Source of the DNA: DSNY01 sp016861185
Lineage (GTDB): Bacteria; Pseudomonadota; Gammaproteobacteria; Burkholderiales; Burkholderiaceae_F
DNA: 27,776 nucleotides
Direction: 5' to 3'
NCBI GenBank assembly: GCA_030263275.1
Contig: SZOR01000054.1
Span: 1 to 27,776 of the forward strand
Part shown: one piece after another, positions 13,881 to 22,426 of the stretch
How positions within the stretch are numbered: the stretch's first letter is position 1
Layout: each line of letters begins with the position of its first letter
Translations under genes and position numbers: made by a program
Notes under the pieces: model-generated
Seen by the model: only the letters and a program-made list of their open reading frames with translations
Told to the model about the DNA's origin: nothing
Databases searched by the model: none

Positions 13881-15068
13881 ATGCATCACGCACGATCCGC
13901 GCGGTTGCGCGCGGGGCTGCTTCTTCTGGGACTCGTCGCCGCCGTCAGCGCCTGGGCGCAGGATGTCGGGCTGGTCGAGAAGAAGGTCTTCACGCTGCCG
14001 TCGTACACGACGGTCGGCGGGCAGACGATCAAGAATGTCCGGCTCGGCTACGAGACCTACGGCAAGCTCAACGCGCAGGGCGACAACGCGATCTTCATCG
14101 CGCACTTCTACTCCGGCACGTCGCACGCGGCGGGCAAGTACAAGGAGACCGACGCCGCCCCCGGCTACTGGAACTCGATCATCGGACCCGGCAAGGCGAT
14201 CGACACGAACAAGTACTTCGTCCTCAGCGCTGACACCTTCGCCAACCTGAACACGAAGGACCCCAACGTGTTCACGACCGGCCCGTCGTCGATCAACCCG
14301 GACACCGGCAAGCCGTACGGCATGAGCTTCCCGGTCGTGTCGATGCGCGATTCGGTGCGCGTGCACAAGGCGCTGCTCGACTCGCTCGGCGTGAAGAAGC
14401 TCGCCGCCGTGGCGGGCGCATCCGGCGGCTCGATCCAGGCGATGGAGTGGGGCGCGCTGTATCCGGACTTCGTCGCGCGCGTGATCCACGTGATCGGGCC
14501 GGGCTTCGACATCCATCCGTACGTGGTCGGACTGCTCGACGTGTGGGTCACGCCGATCCGCCTCGACCCACGCTGGAACGGCGGCGACTACTACGGCCGC
14601 GAGGAGCCGCTCGACGGCGTGGCGCAGGCGCTGAAGATCGTCACGCTGACCGCGCGCCACTGGGGCTGGGCGGAGAGGACCTTCGGCTACAAGTTCGCCG
14701 ACGAGAAGAAGGATCCCGCCGCGGCGCCGGGCAACCAGTTCCAGATCGAAGCGGCGCTCAACAGTGCCGGGGCGGCGCGCGCCAAGACGACCGACGGCAA
14801 CCACATGATCTACATGTCGAAGGCGAATCAGCTCTATCGGCTGACCGACGCCGAGGTCAAGGGTATCAAGGCGAAGATCCTGTTCGTGCCCGCCGCGAGC
14901 GACGTGATCTTCCCGCCCGAGCTGTCGCGGCGCGCGCTCGAGCGCTTTCGCGCGCAGGGCGGCCGCGGTGAGCTGTTCGTCATCGAAGGCGACGGCGGCC
15001 ACCTCGACGGCGTGCTCGCGATCGTGAAAGCAGCCGACGCGATCGAGCGCTTCATCGAGAGCGACTGA
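13881..15068 (+). CDS. Exported MetX-like alpha/beta hydrolase (homoserine O-acetyltransferase family)
   Basis: 395 residues. Family signature runs throughout: RLGYETYGKLN, NAIFIAHFYSGTSHAAG, GYWNSIIGPGKAIDTNKYFVL-type core, and the nucleophile loop GASGGSIQAMEW with Ser181. Asp341 (AASDVIFPP) and His374 (GDGGHLDG) complete a triad. Unlike biosynthetic MetX, it starts with a clear signal peptide (LRAGLLLLGLVAAVSAWA-Q) and lacks the usual GGSMGG loop (GASGGS instead). A periplasmic location does not fit acetyl-CoA-dependent methionine synthesis, so it is more likely a hydrolase or acyltransferase of unknown substrate. ATG 13881 follows GAGGAAATCC. Confidence 0.88.
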   Translation: MHHARSARLRAGLLLLGLVAAVSAWAQDVGLVEKKVFTLPSYTTVGGQTIKNVRLGYETYGKLNAQGDNAIFIAHFYSGTSHAAGKYKETDAAPGYWNSIIGPGKAIDTNKYFVLSADTFANLNTKDPNVFTTGPSSINPDTGKPYGMSFPVVSMRDSVRVHKALLDSLGVKKLAAVAGASGGSIQAMEWGALYPDFVARVIHVIGPGFDIHPYVVGLLDVWVTPIRLDPRWNGGDYYGREEPLDGVAQALKIVTLTARHWGWAERTFGYKFADEKKDPAAAPGNQFQIEAALNSAGAARAKTTDGNHMIYMSKANQLYRLTDAEVKGIKAKILFVPAASDVIFPPELSRRALERFRAQGGRGELFVIEGDGGHLDGVLAIVKAADAIERFIESD

Positions 15069-15126
15069 GCGCCGACCGCGCGAGTCCCAGGCGGCCGGAC
15101 GCGTCGCGCGTGCCCGCCCGTCGTGC

Positions 15127-16380
15127 TCACGCGCCTGCCGTCGCCGCGCGCGCCGAGCGCGCCCGCATCAGCAGCCACAGCACGATCGACAGGTTCAGCA
15201 CGTTCCAGGCGATGCCGTTGACAAAGGCCGCGCGGTACGAGCCCGTGAGGTCGAACACCGCGCCCGACATCCAGCCGCCGAGCGCCATGCCGAACAGTGT
15301 GGCCATCACGACCCAGCCGACGCGCGCGCCGGCTTCGTGCGGTGCGAAGTATTCGCGGACGATGATCGCGTAGCTCGGCACGATGCCGCCCTGGAACAGG
15401 CCGAACAGCGCCGAGATCAGGTACAGCGACGCAAGCCCGTCGAACGGCACGTACAGCACGAGCGCCACGCCCTGCAGCGCCGAGCCGAGCAGCAGCGTGC
15501 GCAGCCCGCCGATGTGGTCGGCGATCCAGCCCGAAAGCAGCCGGCTGACGATGCCGAAGCCGAGCATCAGCGACAGCATCTGCGCGCCGGCCGCGGGGCC
15601 GTAGCCGAGGTCGCCGCAGTACGCGACGATGTGGACCTGCGGCATCGACATCGCGACACAGCACGCGAGCCCCGCGATCACGAGCAGCGTCTGCAGCGCG
15701 TTCGGCGAAAGACCGAGCGGCCGCGGCGCGGACGGTCGGACCCGCCGCGCGTCGCCCGTATCGACCGCGCGCACGTAAGGCGACCGCTTCCGCAACACGA
15801 ACGTCAGCGGCAGCATCGCGACCAGACACACGACGCCGATGATCATGTGCGTGCTGCGCCACCCCACGGACTCGATGAGCTGCTGCACGAGCGGCGGCCA
15901 CACGGTACCGGCGAGATAGTTGCCGCTGGCGGTGATCGCGACCGCGAGTCCGCGCCGCCGCTCGAACCAGTGCGAGATATCCGCCAGCAACGGGCCGAAC
16001 ATCGCCGAACTGCCGAGCGCCCCGATCAGCACGCCCTGCGCGAGCGCGTAGGTGAAGAGCGTCGGCGCCAGACCCGCGAGCAGGTAGCCCGCGGCGAGCG
16101 CGAGCGTGGCGCCCGCGAGCGGAAGCGCGATGCCGTGGCGGTCCGACAGCCGCCCCATCAGGATGCCGCCGAAGCCGAAGCCGACCATCGTCAGCGTGTA
16201 CGGCAGCGAAGCCGAACCGCGATCGACGCCGAAATCGGCCTGTACCGCGGGCAGCGCGACGACGACCGACCACATGCCGACGCCGCCGAACGTGGCGATC
16301 GCGAGCGAAGCCGCAAGCCGCCGCCAGGCGGCCGGCGAATCGATCAGCCGGTGGGCGTCGGCTGTGCGGGTCGTGTCCAT
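15127..16380 (-). CDS. Major facilitator superfamily transporter
   Basis: 417 residues with about 12 hydrophobic segments. The loop between TM2 and TM3 has GRLSDRHGIALPL, close to the MFS motif G-x-L-(S/A)-D-R-x-G, and the second half repeats it as SGWIADHIGGLRTLL. The DISHWFERRRGLAVAI stretch and GxxGxMW-like start resemble monocarboxylate/organic-anion members. ATG 16378-16380 is the first Met with family sequence behind it. It is divergent from the tartrate/D-malate dehydrogenase gene, so uptake of a hydroxy-dicarboxylate or a related acid is a reasonable guess. Confidence 0.9.
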   Translation of the reverse strand: MDTTRTADAHRLIDSPAAWRRLAASLAIATFGGVGMWSVVVALPAVQADFGVDRGSASLPYTLTMVGFGFGGILMGRLSDRHGIALPLAGATLALAAGYLLAGLAPTLFTYALAQGVLIGALGSSAMFGPLLADISHWFERRRGLAVAITASGNYLAGTVWPPLVQQLIESVGWRSTHMIIGVVCLVAMLPLTFVLRKRSPYVRAVDTGDARRVRPSAPRPLGLSPNALQTLLVIAGLACCVAMSMPQVHIVAYCGDLGYGPAAGAQMLSLMLGFGIVSRLLSGWIADHIGGLRTLLLGSALQGVALVLYVPFDGLASLYLISALFGLFQGGIVPSYAIIVREYFAPHEAGARVGWVVMATLFGMALGGWMSGAVFDLTGSYRAAFVNGIAWNVLNLSIVLWLLMRARSARAATAGA

Positions 16381-16468
16381 CGATGCATCGCGCGGCGAGC
16401 CGCGAGCATACGGGACGACGGGAAGTGCGGCGCCCGCGTCGCCGCGTGCCGGCGGGCGCAACCGCGCC

Positions 16469-16474
16469 TATAGT
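16469..16474 (+). promoter_or_regulatory. Possible -10 element (TATAGT) for the dehydrogenase gene
   Basis: TATAGT is one of few A/T-rich hexamers in the 141-base divergent gap and lies 47 bases before the dehydrogenase ATG. A matching -35 is poor, so an activator may be needed. Weak evidence. Confidence 0.3.
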
Positions 16475-16521
16475 CGCCCCCGCCGGCGCCCTGCGCCGCG
16501 CGATGAACCGAGGGAGCTTGA

Positions 16522-17589
16522 ATGAAAACCTACCGCATCGCCCTGATCCCCGGCGACGGCATCGGCAAGGAAGTCGTGCCGGCGGGCCGGCAGGTGCTGG
16601 AAGCGCTCGCCGCCGCCGACGGCTCGTTGCGTTTCGCGTTCGAGGCGTTCGAGTGGGGCGGCGACTGGTACCGCAAGCACGGCGCGATGATGCCGGCCGA
16701 CGGGCTCGACGCGCTGCGCGGGATGGACGCGATCCTGTTCGGCTCGGCCGGCGATCCCGACATTCCCGATCACGTGACGCTGTGGGGCCTGCGGCTCGCG
16801 ATCTGCCAGGGCTTCGACCAGTACGCGAACGTGCGGCCGACGCGCATCCTCCCCGGCATCGAGTCGCCGCTGAAGCGTTGCGCGCCGGGCGATCTGGACT
16901 GGGTGATCGTGCGCGAGAACTCCGAAGGCGAGTACGCGGGTGTGGGCGGCCGCGCGCATCAGGGACATCCGATAGAAGTCGCGACCGACGTCAGCATGAT
17001 GACCCGCGCGGGCGTGGAGCGGATCATGCGCTTCGCCTTTGCGCTCGCGCGCTCGCGGCCGCGCCGGAAGCTCACGGTGATCACGAAGTCCAACGCGCAA
17101 CGGCACGCGATGGTGATGTGGGACGAAATCGCCGCGCGGATCGCGCGCGAGTTTCCGGACGTGACATGGGACAAGGAGCTGGTCGACGCCGCGACCGCGC
17201 GCATGGTCAACCGGCCGGCGTCGCTCGACACGATCGTCGCGACCAACCTGCACGCCGACATCCTGAGCGATCTCGCCGCCGCGCTGGCCGGCAGCCTCGG
17301 CATCGCGCCGACCGGCAACATCGATCCGGAGCGCCGTTACCCGTCGATGTTCGAGCCGATCCACGGCTCGGCGTTCGACATCATGGGCAAGGGGCTCGCG
17401 AATCCGATCGGCACGTTCTGGTCCGCGGTGATGATGCTCGAGCACCTCGGCGAGCCCGCCGCAGCGGCGAAGCTGATGCGCGCGATCGAAGCGGTGACGG
17501 CCGAGCCGAAACTGCATACGCGCGATCTGGGCGGCACGGCGACGACGACCGAGGTCACGCGCGCGGTCTGCGAACGCATCGCTCGGTGA
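16522..17589 (+). CDS. ttuC: Tartrate dehydrogenase / D-malate dehydrogenase (decarboxylating)
   Basis: 355 residues of the isocitrate/isopropylmalate dehydrogenase superfamily, tartrate/D-malate branch. Seen: IPGDGIGKEVVPAG at the start, WGGDWYRKHG-type substrate loop, FGSAGDPDIPDHVTLWGLRL, the ENSEGEYAGVGG loop, the metal-binding NLHADILSDLAA, and the NAD loop EPIHGSAFDIMGKGLANPIG. The enzyme oxidises tartrate or D-malate with NAD+ and a divalent metal in the cytoplasm. ATG 16522 follows GAGGGAG. It is probably co-transcribed with the Bug receptor 56 bases downstream and divergent from the MFS transporter, which together look like an organic-acid uptake and use cluster. Confidence 0.93.
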   Translation: MKTYRIALIPGDGIGKEVVPAGRQVLEALAAADGSLRFAFEAFEWGGDWYRKHGAMMPADGLDALRGMDAILFGSAGDPDIPDHVTLWGLRLAICQGFDQYANVRPTRILPGIESPLKRCAPGDLDWVIVRENSEGEYAGVGGRAHQGHPIEVATDVSMMTRAGVERIMRFAFALARSRPRRKLTVITKSNAQRHAMVMWDEIAARIAREFPDVTWDKELVDAATARMVNRPASLDTIVATNLHADILSDLAAALAGSLGIAPTGNIDPERRYPSMFEPIHGSAFDIMGKGLANPIGTFWSAVMMLEHLGEPAAAAKLMRAIEAVTAEPKLHTRDLGGTATTTEVTRAVCERIAR

Positions 17590-17645
17590 CGGTTCGCGTG
17601 CGGCATGATGTTGCATCGATGTTCCCACGAAGGAGGAGACGAACG

Positions 17646-18587
17646 ATGAAACGATCGCTTGCGTTGCTGCTGCTGGGTCTTGCGTCGGCGGTTTCGGCGC
17701 AGACCTGTCCCGACAAGAACATCCTGTACTGGCAGGCCTTCACGCCGGGCGGCGAATCGGATCTTTCGGCGCGCCATCAGCAGATGGTGCTGAAGAAGAA
17801 GTGCCCGACGATCGAGACGATCATCCAGTACAAGCCGGGCGCGGGCGGCGGCCTGATGTGGGCGCAGATCAACCAGCTTCCGGGCGACGGCTACAACATC
17901 GTCGGCGTCAATCTGCCGCACATCGTGTTCCAGCCGCTCGAGGGCCAGGTGCAGTACAGGACCGACGACATCGTGCCGGTGTTCTGGTTCCACTACACGC
18001 CCGATGCGCTGGTCGTGCGCGAGGCAAGCCCGATCAAGAGCTTCGAGGATTTCGTCAGGGCGGCCAAGGAAAGCCCGGGCAAGATCTCGCTCGGCGGCTC
18101 GGGGTTGAACTCCGCGAACCATGCCGCGCACGAGCGGCTGAACGCCGCCTTCGGCATCAAGACCACCTACATTCCCTACAAGGGCACCGGCGAGATGACG
18201 ACCTCGGTGCTCGCCGGGCACGTCGACGGCGCGATGACCTACACCGCGTTCGCGGTGAACAACAAGGGCAAGGTGCGCGCGCTCGCGGTGGCGATGGACA
18301 GGCGCCATCCGCTGCTGCCCGACGTGCCGACCTTCAAGGAGCTGGGCGTCGAATGGGTCGACGGCGCCTATCGCGGCATCGGCATGCCGAAGTCCACGCC
18401 GCCCGAGCTGCGCAAGCGCGTGTCGGCGCTGTGGGCCGCGCTGAACGACGATCCCGAGATGAAGGAGCTGGCGGCGAAAAGCGGCTTCGAGCTGATCAGC
18501 GTCGGCGTCGATCAGATGGACGCGTTCATGAAGGACAAGGTGCGCATCTACACCGACGTAGCGAAGAAGATGGGGCTGGCGAAGTAG
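17646..18587 (+). CDS. Bug/TctC-family periplasmic solute-binding protein
   Basis: 313 residues. Signal peptide RSLALLLLGLASAVSA-Q is followed by the Bug-family fold: PGGESDLSAR near residue 40, KPGAGGGLMWAQINQLPGDGY, SFEDFVRAAKESPGKISLGGSG, YKGTGEMTTSVLAGHVDGAM, and LAVAMDRRHPLLPDVPTFKELG. Bug proteins bind carboxylates and usually serve TctAB-type transporters, but many are orphans; no TctA or TctB gene is in this window. ATG 17646 follows AAGGAGGAG. Placement behind the tartrate/malate dehydrogenase suggests a hydroxy-acid ligand. Confidence 0.93.
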   Translation: MKRSLALLLLGLASAVSAQTCPDKNILYWQAFTPGGESDLSARHQQMVLKKKCPTIETIIQYKPGAGGGLMWAQINQLPGDGYNIVGVNLPHIVFQPLEGQVQYRTDDIVPVFWFHYTPDALVVREASPIKSFEDFVRAAKESPGKISLGGSGLNSANHAAHERLNAAFGIKTTYIPYKGTGEMTTSVLAGHVDGAMTYTAFAVNNKGKVRALAVAMDRRHPLLPDVPTFKELGVEWVDGAYRGIGMPKSTPPELRKRVSALWAALNDDPEMKELAAKSGFELISVGVDQMDAFMKDKVRIYTDVAKKMGLAK

Positions 18588-18593
18588 CGGCCC

Positions 18594-19352
18594 TCAGGCC
18601 GGTATCTCGACCACGCAGTACGGGTCGAAGCGCGCGTTCTCCGGCATGCCGTCGCGCGCGTAACCGCGCGGGTTGCTGAACACGCGCGTGGCGCCGATCG
18701 CATAGTCCACCGGGTAGTGCGTGTGGCCGTGGATCCAAAGATCGGCGCCGGAGCGCTCGACCAGCGCATCTAGGTTGGAGACGAACGCGGCGTTCAGCGG
18801 CGAGCCGGCGTACTTCGGCTCGACGCTGCGCGCCGAAGGTGCATGATGCGTGACGACCACGGTCGGTCGAACCCGCTTGGCAAGCTGTTGCGACAGCCAG
18901 CCCGCTGCGCGCCGGCACAGGAGGCGCGAGTGTTCGGGCGTGAACGGCTCGTCGGCTTCGACGGCGATGCGCTTGAAGTCGGCGATCAGCCGCGTCGCGG
19001 CCGCGCTCGCCTCCTCGCATGCGCGCGGATCGTCGAACAGCAGAAAGTCGGTCCACAACGTGGCGCCGACGAAGCGCACACCGCCCAGCTCGAGGGCGTC
19101 CTCGTCCAGCACGTGCACGTGCGTCCCCCGCGCCAGCGCGCGCAATTCGGCGGCGACGGCGGACAAGGCGCCGCCGTAGTACTCGTGATTGCCGGGAACG
19201 TAGACGACCGGCCGCGGAAAGCCGAGAGCCCACTCGATCGCCTGCCGCGGCCGCGCGATGTCGCCGGCGAGCACGACCACGTCCGCCGCGCTACGCGGCA
19301 CTTCCATCGGGGCGACGGTCAGATGCAGGTCCGACAGGATCTGGATCTTCAT
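18594..19352 (-). CDS. Metallophosphoesterase
   Basis: 252 residues, calcineurin-like phosphoesterase with the two-metal motif set: D8 and H10 (SDLHL), D31 (AGDIA), N55-H56 (GNHEYY), T168-H169-H170 and G209-H210-T211-H212. It is cytoplasmic (no signal peptide). The substrate is not evident; close relatives are often annotated only as phosphohydrolases. ATG 19350-19352 overlaps the stop of the flavin reductase gene as ATGA, so the two are one transcript. It ends 6 bases from the convergent Bug receptor stop. Confidence 0.93.
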   Translation of the reverse strand: MKIQILSDLHLTVAPMEVPRSAADVVVLAGDIARPRQAIEWALGFPRPVVYVPGNHEYYGGALSAVAAELRALARGTHVHVLDEDALELGGVRFVGATLWTDFLLFDDPRACEEASAAATRLIADFKRIAVEADEPFTPEHSRLLCRRAAGWLSQQLAKRVRPTVVVTHHAPSARSVEPKYAGSPLNAAFVSNLDALVERSGADLWIHGHTHYPVDYAIGATRVFSNPRGYARDGMPENARFDPYCVVEIPA

Positions 19353-20074
19353 CCGTAGCCGTAGAACTCCTCGGTCGCGATCCGCTCCGGCGCGACGCCG
19401 GCGAACTGCAGCGTCGCCTGCATCGCCTCGACCAGCGCCGGCGGGCCGACGACGTAGTACATCGGCGCGCGCAGATCGCCGAGCGCGCGCTTGAGCAGCT
19501 CTTCGCCGATCGGACCGGTTTCTCCGGCCCAGGGCACGCGCGATCGGTTCATCTGCGTCATTGTCGCGACCAGTCGGAAGTTCGCGTTGCGCCTTGCCAT
19601 CTCCTGCAGTTCGCCCAGGAACGGCGCGTCTTCCGGCCGGCGGTTCGAGTAGACCAGGATCAACGGCTGCGACAGGCTGTCCCGTTCCGCCTGCCGCAGC
19701 ATGCTCACGAACGGCGTGATGCCGATGCCGCCGGCGATGAATACCGCCGGCCGTGCACGATCCTCCGGCAGGCCGAGCGAACCGAACGGCCCGTCGATCG
19801 TCGCGCCGGCGCCGATCGGAAGCGACCCGAGCGCGCGCTTGTACGCGCTGTCGCGCATCCTTGTCGCGATCGTCAGCTCGGGCTGAAACGGCGCGCTCAC
19901 CAGTGAAAACGCATGGCGCATGCCCGCCGCCGCGCCGGCCTGTGCGCCGCTCAGCTCGAGGTCGATCGCCTGGCCCGCGGCGTACTCGAAGCCTGAGGGC
20001 TTGGCGAAATGAAACGCCATCGTCCGCTCGGCGACTTCTTCGGAGGCGAGAAGTTTCGTTTCGAAGGTACTCAT
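19349..20074 (-). CDS. FAD/NAD(P)-binding ferredoxin reductase-like oxidoreductase
   Basis: 241 residues, ferredoxin-NADP reductase superfamily. The FAD part ends with RHAFSLVSAP (53-62), the nucleotide part has GGIGITPFVSML (115-126) and the VVGPPALVEAM loop, with an aromatic end EEFYGYG. It has no iron-sulfur cluster domain, so it probably passes electrons between a nicotinamide cofactor and an unknown partner in the cytoplasm. It is coupled to the metallophosphoesterase by a 4-base overlap and separated by 34 bases from the peroxidase-like gene upstream, so read-through from that unit is possible. Confidence 0.9.
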   Translation of the reverse strand: MSTFETKLLASEEVAERTMAFHFAKPSGFEYAAGQAIDLELSGAQAGAAAGMRHAFSLVSAPFQPELTIATRMRDSAYKRALGSLPIGAGATIDGPFGSLGLPEDRARPAVFIAGGIGITPFVSMLRQAERDSLSQPLILVYSNRRPEDAPFLGELQEMARRNANFRLVATMTQMNRSRVPWAGETGPIGEELLKRALGDLRAPMYYVVGPPALVEAMQATLQFAGVAPERIATEEFYGYG

Positions 20075-20108
20075 GTCGCCCCCTTTACCCGGCGGCAGCC
20101 ACGATACG

Positions 20109-21341
20109 TCAAAGCGACTTCAGATACCGGACCAGATCGGCCCGCTGCGTCGCCGTCAGCCCGAGCGCGAGCCGCGCGTCGTAGCGCGCGACCACGTCGT
20201 CCAGCGTCGCCGCGGAGCCGTCGTGGAAATACGGCGGATGCTGCCAGACGCCGCGCAGCGGCGACGTACGGTACAGCTTCGTCGCCGAGCGCGAGGCGTA
20301 GCTCGGCGTTTCGGGCTCGGCCATCGAATCGGCCGGCGGATGCAGCCGCTCGTTCCCATCGGTGAAGTGCGGTCCGCTATGGCAGGTGGCGCAGCGGCCC
20401 GCACCCTCGAACACGAGCTTGCCGCGCGCGGCGGCGGCTGCGTCGAAGCTGCCGGCGGGTGCTGCCGGCGCTTCGAGGCTCAACTGATACGCCTGCAACG
20501 CCGGCAGCTTGCCGCTGACGAGATCCACGGTGCCGTGCGTGACGCTCAGGTTCAGCCGCGGCTCGGTGAACGATCCGAGCCCGCCCATCTCGACGACGGC
20601 GACATAGCGGTTCCAGTACGCGATCTCGCTGCCGTCGCCCGTGTACGTGATGCGCTGAATGCCGGCGAGTCCGTACGCCGGCGGGATCACGACCGGCTTG
20701 TTCAGGCCATCGACGTTGTGGCGCGGATCGAACTTGCCGTTGCCCCACGAATTGAGCGCGGTCTTCGTCGCCGCATCGAGCGCCGGCGACAGCGCGATGA
20801 TCGCGCCCGGGTTCAGATCGCGATTCGGCCAGCCGTCCAGCCGCTTGCCGATGCCGGGTGCGAACGAATCGTCGACCGTCGAGTGGCACAGCGCGCACGT
20901 AATGCCGACGCGTCTGAGTCGATCGACGCCGCCGGCCGTTTCGACGGTGCCCCTGACGCCGACGACCGCGTCGAGCTTCAGCAGCGCCACCGTCGTGGCC
21001 GGGCTCTTCAGGTCGACGCTGCCGTTGCGGATGCCTTCGACCACCGCCGGCGGCAGCGCGTCGGCATCGACCTTCAAGCCGACCGACAGCGCGGTGAGCG
21101 GATCGACCGCCGCTTCGATCACTTCGTGCAAGCGCAGCGCATCGGTCCACTGCGCTTCGTCGCCGAAGGTGTCGAAGCGGAAGATCTGCTTGCCCTGCTC
21201 GACCAGCGCCGCCTGCTCGGCGGCTGCATCGTCCGACGAGCCGCCGCAAGCGGTTGCCGCAGCGGCGATGCCCGCCAGCAGCAGCGCGCGCACGACGCCG
21301 TTCGCGCGAGGGGGCGGAAAATGGGCGCAACAGGTCCTCAC
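20109..21341 (-). CDS. Di-haem cytochrome c peroxidase/MauG-like lipoprotein
   Basis: 410 residues. A signal sequence with a lipobox-like ATAC (Cys32) suggests a membrane-anchored periplasmic lipoprotein. Two haem c sites: CALCH (149-153) and CATCH (317-321). The C-terminal half has family hallmarks such as RGKLVFEGAGRCATCH, LRGVWQHPPYFHDGSAATLDDVV and a closing DLVRYLKSL. Such proteins reduce peroxide or perform MauG-type oxidation. The N-terminal domain (40-145) is longer than in classical CcpA. GTG 21339-21341 is the start: it is in frame with AAGGAG 8 bases upstream and the signal sequence follows. It is the last gene of the ECF-sigma unit. Confidence 0.88.
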   Translation of the reverse strand: MRTCCAHFPPPRANGVVRALLLAGIAAAATACGGSSDDAAAEQAALVEQGKQIFRFDTFGDEAQWTDALRLHEVIEAAVDPLTALSVGLKVDADALPPAVVEGIRNGSVDLKSPATTVALLKLDAVVGVRGTVETAGGVDRLRRVGITCALCHSTVDDSFAPGIGKRLDGWPNRDLNPGAIIALSPALDAATKTALNSWGNGKFDPRHNVDGLNKPVVIPPAYGLAGIQRITYTGDGSEIAYWNRYVAVVEMGGLGSFTEPRLNLSVTHGTVDLVSGKLPALQAYQLSLEAPAAPAGSFDAAAAARGKLVFEGAGRCATCHSGPHFTDGNERLHPPADSMAEPETPSYASRSATKLYRTSPLRGVWQHPPYFHDGSAATLDDVVARYDARLALGLTATQRADLVRYLKSL

Positions 21342-21408
21342 GAGCGTTCTCCTTGTCGTTCAGTCGATGTCGATTCGCCAGGCGCGCGAGGCGCCGGCGC
21401 TGCCGCGT

Positions 21409-21813
21409 TCAACGGCTCGGGCGGCAGGACTTCCCCGGGCGCGTCGCCTCGCGCAGCCAGGCGATCAGGTCGGTGCGCTCGCGCGGGTCGGCGATGCCTG
21501 CGTAACCCATGGTCGTTCCCGGAACGGCGTTCACCGGGTTCCGCAGGAACGCGTCGAGCGTGACTTCGTTCCACACGATCTTCGAGTCGCGTAGCGCCTT
21601 CGAATAGCCGTCGTAACCCGGCGCAGTGCCGGCGCGGCGGCCGAACAGCCCGCAATGTTGCGGGCCGGTGCGGTTGCCTTCGATCGAGTGGCACGCGACG
21701 CAGCGCTCGTACACCTGCTCGCCGCGCTTCAACGCTTCCGCGTCGGGCGCGGCGTGCGCTGCCGACAGCGACAGCGCGCCGCACGCGCAGGCCGCGAGCG
21801 CGCGCGCGCTCAC
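21409..21813 (-). CDS. Small exported class I cytochrome c
   Basis: 134 residues from GTG 21811-21813. The GTG overlaps the ferritin-like stop as GTGA, and the signal peptide (ARALAACACGALSLSAAHA) begins at once. Mature part: CVACH haem site (GEQVYERCVACHS), NRTGP, LFGRRAGTAPGYDGYS, and a probable axial Met in GTTMGYAGI, which is the cytochrome c2/c550 pattern. It ends with RTDLIAWLREATRPG. It would carry single electrons in the periplasm, plausibly to or from the di-haem protein encoded next. Confidence 0.92.
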   Translation of the reverse strand: MSARALAACACGALSLSAAHAAPDAEALKRGEQVYERCVACHSIEGNRTGPQHCGLFGRRAGTAPGYDGYSKALRDSKIVWNEVTLDAFLRNPVNAVPGTTMGYAGIADPRERTDLIAWLREATRPGKSCRPSR

Positions 21814-22391
21814 GACACGAACGCCGAAGGCACCGGGTTTTCGCCGAGCACCTGCCGCAGCACGGCCCAGTGCATCGCTTCGTCGCCGAGGATGCTGGCT
21901 GCCACCTTCGCCAGTTCGCGCTCGGCGAAAAGCGGCACCGCGCCGAGGTAGGCGGAGACCGCGCCCTTCTCCAGTCCCGCCGCGAAGCGCAGCACGTCGG
22001 CCTCGGACTTGAGCTTGTCGACCGGGAACGCGTACTTCGCTTTCGCAGCGACCGGCTTGCCGCCGAGCTTGCGCACGGTCGCTTCGAGCGCGCTCGCGTG
22101 CTCCTTGTGGTGTCCCTGGAACTGCAGCGCGACTGCCAGCGCGGGCTTGCCGAGCAGCCCGCTTTCGGCGCCGACCTGATACGCGGCCACCGCTTCGAGT
22201 TCGGCACCCAGCGCGGTGTTGAGGATGCGCACGTCGGCTTCGGCGGTGCCGCCGGTCGCCTTGGCGGCGAGCGCCTCGCGCCCGCCGAGCAGCGCGACCG
22301 CCGCGGCCGACAGCACCGCGCCGCCCGTGAGGAGCGCGCGCCGGCGCGAGTGCAGCAGATGCGTTGGAGGAAGGAGCAGGCGGTCGGTCAT
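21810..22391 (-). CDS. Exported ferritin-like domain protein
   Basis: 193 residues. The N-terminus SRRRALLTGGAVLSAAAVALLGG is a twin-arginine-type signal, suggesting export after folding or metal loading. The body (50-193) is a four-helix ferritin-like bundle with carboxylate/His ligand patterns: NTALGAELEAVAAYQ, FQGHHKEHASALE, AAGLEKGAVSAYLG and GDEAMHWAVLRQVLGENPVPSAFV. This resembles DUF4439/ferritin-like proteins, not iron-storage ferritins. A role in metal or peroxide handling is inferred. ATG 22389-22391 lies 35 bases behind the sigma factor gene. Confidence 0.88.
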   Translation of the reverse strand: MTDRLLLPPTHLLHSRRRALLTGGAVLSAAAVALLGGREALAAKATGGTAEADVRILNTALGAELEAVAAYQVGAESGLLGKPALAVALQFQGHHKEHASALEATVRKLGGKPVAAKAKYAFPVDKLKSEADVLRFAAGLEKGAVSAYLGAVPLFAERELAKVAASILGDEAMHWAVLRQVLGENPVPSAFVS

Positions 22392-22426
22392 GTCGGTCTC
22401 CGTTCGGTGCGAGAAGTACGCGCGCG

